DNA from: Strongylocentrotus purpuratus
Taxonomy: Eukaryota; Echinodermata; Echinoidea; Camarodonta; Strongylocentrotidae
DNA: 64,000 nucleotides
NCBI RefSeq assembly: GCF_000002235.5
Contig: NW_022145609.1
Coordinates: 7,945,163-8,009,162, forward strand
Direction of reading: 5' to 3'
Shown here: positions 59,627 to 64,000 of the stretch, piece by piece
How positions within the stretch are numbered: the stretch's first letter is position 1
Layout of the letters: each line of letters begins with the position of its first letter
The notes under the pieces: generated by a model
What the model saw: the letters and a program-made list of their open reading frames with translations, nothing else
What the model was told of the DNA's origin: nothing
Database searches by the model: none
Program-made: the position numbers and the translations under genes

Positions 59627-62500
59627 AATAATAATAATAATGAATTATATTTCTATAGCGCATTATACAAAATATGTCTCTATGCGCTTTTTTTTCTTCT
59701 CTTTACCTCTTCAGAGGGACTTTATTGTTCCATTTCAAAATACATATACATTATTTACAAAACAAGTAAAATGAAACATGAATTATATACAAGATCAACA
59801 TAATATCTTAAAATGATCATTTTAACATTTCTAATACTTTCTTAACTTCCTCAATATCGAAGTATTTTATATTTTCTTTGTATTTCAAATAACATTTTAA
59901 TGATGAAATAAAATTATTTATTAACCTCTTTGGATTGGTTGGTACTTCTCCAAAGTTCCGCTTTACGTAGTCTTTGTATATAACTAGTTGAGCATAATTT
60001 ATCCAAAAATTAAGTAAAGTATATTTTCTGTTATCTATTTTATATCCAATCAATAACATTTTCATATCAATTTCAATTTCTATTTTAAAAATGAAATATA
60101 TAATTCTTGAGATAATTTTCCAGAAAACTCTTAATTTCTTGCAACGAAATATAAAATGTTCAATAGTTTCTTTTTCACGACAAATTTCACATTCGTTAGA
60201 CTGTACGATTTTCCATATAAAGAGATTGTCTTTAGATGGCAATATTCTATGAATTAATTTAAAATTATATTGTTTGATCTTATTGTCTCTTATGTTATTA
60301 AATTTGAACTGAAATACATCTTTCCAAACAAATGTTTCTGGTAGGCCTAAAATATTTTGCCAAAAATAGAAACCAATTTTTTCTTTTTTCCTTTCTAGCA
60401 TTAAATTATAATAACTTTTCGCCATAGTAAATTCAACGTTTATAACATCTAAAGTTGTCTCAATGCACATTGTTTCATTGAGACTTGGAGCTTTGTTTAA
60501 ACGTAAATTTTGTGACCAATATTTTGGGAATGCTTTTTTTAATTTTGACATTTTAAATAAAAACAACAGATTCTTTACATCAAAATGGTTATTGAATAGA
60601 GAGTTATCTATCCATGTACCTTGATTTATAACATGTTTGATTAGACAAATTCCTTTTTTTATCCACGACGGGAAATACAGAGGTTTATTATCAATTACAA
60701 TATTACTATTATTCCACAGTATTTCATTGGGAATATCTTTTACTTCAAATTTATTTACATATCGAATTTCTGACCATGTGCAAAGCAAATCCATATAAAA
60801 CATTGGTAAATTTCTTTTTTTACATATCATTTTCATGTGTTTAATATGACAATTATACTGTAAACATAACGGCATCCCGCCAACTCTTTCAGTCCAAAAT
60901 GAAAATAATGTCTTCCACATTGCATCATCTGCATTAAAAAACTTATATATCCAAGATAATCTAAGTGAATTAGCTTTCAAAATCAAATCAACCATCTATG
61001 CGCTTTACATTGTATTATGTAAAAGCCAAATTAATTATCTAATGTTGAATTATCAACAAAAATTCTGACAAAATCTTACCTAAATAACTAAATAGAACAA
61101 CATTATAATTCATTCTTAAATAATGATACAACTATTATGGTGCAAATTTTTATTACAAGTTATGAACATATACAATTTCAATTAAAGTTATAGATAACAA
61201 AGCATGAAAATAATTAATTCTTAAAAAGGTAGTTCTTAAGTGCAGTTTTGAAGGTCTGGATGGTAGGTAAAGTTCTAATGGTGAGTGGGAGAGAGTTCCA
61301 GAGGATAGGAGCGTTGAAGGTGAAGGAGCTACATACAGCCTAATAGTACTTAAAACGAGGAACCTTGAAGAAGAAATTTGTTCTGAGATCTGAGAGCGAG
61401 GAAAGGTGTGTAGGTATGAATGAGATCAGGCAGATAAGAAGGGGTAGAGTTAGAGAAGGACTTGTAGGTGAGAAAGAGGATCATAAAGTGAATCCACTTG
61501 GGAGCCAGTGGATGTTACGGAGAAGGGATGTGGTAGAAGTGAGACCAGTTGCTCTCTCTGTGATTCTGGATTTTGAATTCTTTGAAGCTTCACAAGTTAG
61601 TTGGCATGAAGATTAGGAAGAAGTGCATTGCATGTGTCAATGCATGGATGAGAGTGAGAGTTGTCTTCCGGTCTAAAACCTTACAAATTCGACTTTCTTT
61701 TTGATGGATGACATTGCAGAGCGACACACCCCTGCAACATGAGATTTTCTAGTAGCGTGCTTATCAAATATAATTCCAAATTTCCTACTCTCGGCCTTGG
61801 CTTCAAGGACTATCTCACCGACTGTTACCGTAACAGATGGATTTCTTGTGAGGAATCTGGAGGAAAAGTGAAGAACTTCCGTCTTGCCACCATTAATTGT
61901 TAACTTGTTCATGCCTGCCTAGGAGCGGATGTCTACTCGAAGAACAGCAGATGCTCTCTCCGATGGGTCGAAAGACAGGTAGATCTGAGTGTCGTCAGCA
62001 TACAACATTGACTGAATTCCATGCTCATGCAGATATGATGTCACGGATTGGGGCAGTGTACAGGGTAAAAAGTAGCGGTCCAAGTACCGAACCTTGGGGT
62101 ACGCCGCACGTGTCCTCTACTGGTCCTGAAGAAGCAAGGCTTACTCTTACCACGTGATTTCTTCCTGCAAGGTACAGAGTGGAACGATTTCATTGCATTT
62201 CCTGAAGCTCCAAAATCCTCAGAAAGTCTCTCCAGGAGTACTGAATGGTCTTGAGTATCAAATGCGGCCATAAAATCCAGGAGTACAAGGATCACTTCTT
62301 TATGGGTGGCTAAGGCTAAGGCTGTTTCGACACTATGGTGCTATCGGTATTAGCTGACTATTTTTTCGGAAGTAAGGTATTTTCTTCAAGATATTCTAGA
62401 AATTGCCCCATGACAACCCTTTCTGTTACCTTCGACAGGCAGGGGATGTTTGAAATTGGTCTAAAACTCTTGAGTTCGTTGACTGATAGATTTGACTTCC
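59627..62500 (-). mobile_element. Decayed CR1/L2-like LINE, 5'-truncated, hosting another LINE
   Basis: Read on the minus strand from about 62500: LKSFRPISNIPCLSKVTERV (RT block), LVLLDFMAAFDTQDH (motif A), a damaged GVPQG-type block, LYADDTQIY (motif C), KTEVLHFSS, then a C-terminal LWNSLPLTIRTLPTIQTFK near 61300. A 3' hairpin (AAAGCGCATAGAGAC..TATAATGCGC) and an ATT tail at 59625-59640 close it. Several frame breaks split it. The 1.3-kb fragment 59691-60994 is inserted within its 3' hairpin. Confidence 0.75.
59691..60994 (-). mobile_element. L1/Tx1-like LINE 3' fragment nested in the older LINE
   Basis: The minus-strand frame 59817-60995 is open for 392 codons. It encodes the C-terminal region of an L1/Tx1-clade ORF2, with FKLIHRILPSKDNLFIWKI and the CCHC knuckle CEICREKETIEHFIFRC. 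An A-rich 3' tail lies at the left end. The 12-bp duplication TCTATGCGCTTT occurs at 59679-59690 and 60995-61006. Absence of any stop suggests recent insertion. Its Met codon is only the chance start next to the truncation point. Confidence 0.82.
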
Positions 62501-64000
62501 AATGTACATGTACATGTACATAGTGACATTGAATGAGACCCTTCACCTTGGCACACAATGTATTTTCAATGTACATGTATGTGTAGTGCCCCTCGACCCC
62601 CCCCCCCCCCCCCACCCCCCAACAAAAATCTAGCAAATACACATTTAAATGAGTGTGTTTCAGCAATCGGCAGCATGCATGTACCAGTATGGTATAATGT
62701 ACATTGCTTTTTTGCATGGACATATATAGTTTTTCATGTTTATTTTTAAGACCACTGATGACGTAAAAGCGAACCTCAAAACTGCTTCCTCACCACTTCT
62801 ATTTGTAGCTCTGTAATATGTGAGCTGCAGATATATTTGTGACGTGTAACTTTATTTGACAGCTTGCTTTGGCAGGCTGCCTGATAGTAGGTATTCATTC
62901 AAAGGCACAGCTGTACAGTGTGTACTGATTTGTTATTTGCTATGGAAAAGGCAAATGCAGAACATATAGCTTATTAAGTCGTCCAAAGCACTGAAACAAC
63001 TAAAACATAAAGGTTACTTACCTGTAGGATGGGAAAATTTTAAAAAAATTGAGAGTTTGAAGAGGATTTTTAAAACTAAAAATACAATTTCTTATATTTT
63101 TTATATGACCAAATCTGGATGTTGGAAATTGATAAATTCCTTGAAAATTCATGATTTGTTTGATAAAACACTGTTATAGGAATATACATGTACATGTATA
63201 CATATTTAAAAATTAGTAGTGTTATTCAGAGCTGCCAACTTTAAAGATTTTCCTTGAATTATTCTGTTTTTCTCTCAAAATTACGGTAATATGTTTCTTC
63301 TTTTTTTTTTAGCACGTACTGCGCGTCAACCTAAATGCCCTAAAGTATCGATCATTACTTCAATAGAGATTATATTTTGCTTGACATACCTTTACTTTTG
63401 CCATTATGGTTCCTTTTTTTGGTTGCACAAGGTTGGCAGCTCTGGTTATTGTTTAATATATTAACTTGTTAGAATATACACTAATGAAAAATTGAGTAGT
63501 GAAACAATGCACACATATTATACCATAGATTTCCATCAGTTCTACATGTACATTACTATTTATATGGAGATAATACTTATCATGCCTGTAAATTGTTGCC
63601 ATGGTTAATTGGGCATTTGTGGGCAAGTTGGTATCTGTAATCTTGCTATAGAACCACAAACCACCAGTATATAGTCCAACCTGAAACTAGTCAGAAAAGG
63701 AATTAAGATAAATTTGCTTGCATTCATGTTGCACATTGGCCAAATTTCTATTGGTTTCCTACAGTGTAAAAATATTTTGTTTGCTAGACCAGTTTTGGAT
63801 GAATGCTAACATTGCTAAAGAAAAGGCAAAGTGATATTACCTTGCAACATTCTGTTTGCACTTTAATTTAGTAAAATAAAATGTATGAAATTTTCTTTTT
63901 TAGAGTGATTCATATTGAAATCAATCACTGTTCATGTGTAATATACAACATATATATTGTATATGATTTGTTTTTGTTTTGTTTTGTTCCTTACATGCAG
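62501..64000. other. ATG4 intron 2, end of window
   Basis: AT-rich intron with ACATGTACATGTACAT at about 62503-62520 and a poly-C run at 62598-62625. A 67-codon start-less open stretch at 62976-63179 is described in the findings. The last bases are a T-rich tract ending TTCCTTACATGCAG, a good splice acceptor in the right place for a third ATG4 exon at 64001. Confidence 0.5.

Noticed and set aside
59817-60995. The 392-codon frame as a host gene
   Set aside because: Its C-terminal CCHC motif and FKLIHRILPSKDNL block are those of LINE ORF2 proteins, and the segment is bounded by a 12-bp target duplication.

Overview
The window is animal nuclear DNA: exons interrupted by long AT-rich introns with GT..AG boundaries, and crowded with DNA transposons, LINE fragments and satellite arrays. 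Both protein genes lie on the + strand. The gene content, the abundance of CAG..CTG-ended non-autonomous hAT elements, and the frequent ACATGT palindromes suggest a marine deuterostome, most likely an echinoderm. That assignment is an inference from style, not proof.

Positions 1 to about 36.4 kb hold the 3' two thirds of a secreted astacin-family zinc metalloprotease gene. Six exons encode most of the astacin catalytic domain, an EGF-like module and a CUB domain. They are followed by a discoidin (F5/8 type C) domain encoded by three exons. That three-exon cassette is present three times, as tandem genomic units at about 16.1-24.4, 24.4-28.5 and 28.5-36.4 kb. Each cassette is open, has consensus splice sites, and begins and ends in phase 1, so any number of copies can be joined in frame. 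Each unit also carries a candidate phase-1 terminal exon ending in a stop (interrupted in unit 3), and related repeats in opposite orientations lie near the unit edges. The gene is therefore either a protease with three serial discoidin domains or one with several alternative 3' ends. This is the most interesting structure in the window.

The introns and units have been hit repeatedly by mobile DNA. There is a 127-bp hAT MITE with a perfect 8-bp target duplication, and a paralogous repeat 57 kb away shows the empty site. Three roughly 2-kb hAT-ended elements each enclose a different tandem array. Unit 1 holds a solo LTR split by one of these hAT elements. There are TTAA-flanked piggyBac-like MITEs. 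Unit 3 holds a nearly intact Jockey-group LINE.

From 36.4 to about 51.5 kb I see no convincing gene. The stretch has a 1.1-kb tandem duplication, a second copy of one minisatellite family, a 2.5-kb satellite array with a six-monomer higher-order repeat of about 670 bp, a large inverted repeat around a polypyrimidine tract, LINE 3' tails and a TIR element.

From 51.5 kb to the end lies the 5' part of an ATG4 C/D-type autophagy cysteine protease gene. One large exon encodes a long Ser/Arg-rich N-terminal extension and the start of the conserved region, and a short exon continues it. The catalytic exons lie beyond the window, which ends on a plausible splice acceptor. The second intron contains a decayed L2/CR1-like LINE with a younger L1/Tx1-like fragment inserted in its 3' end.
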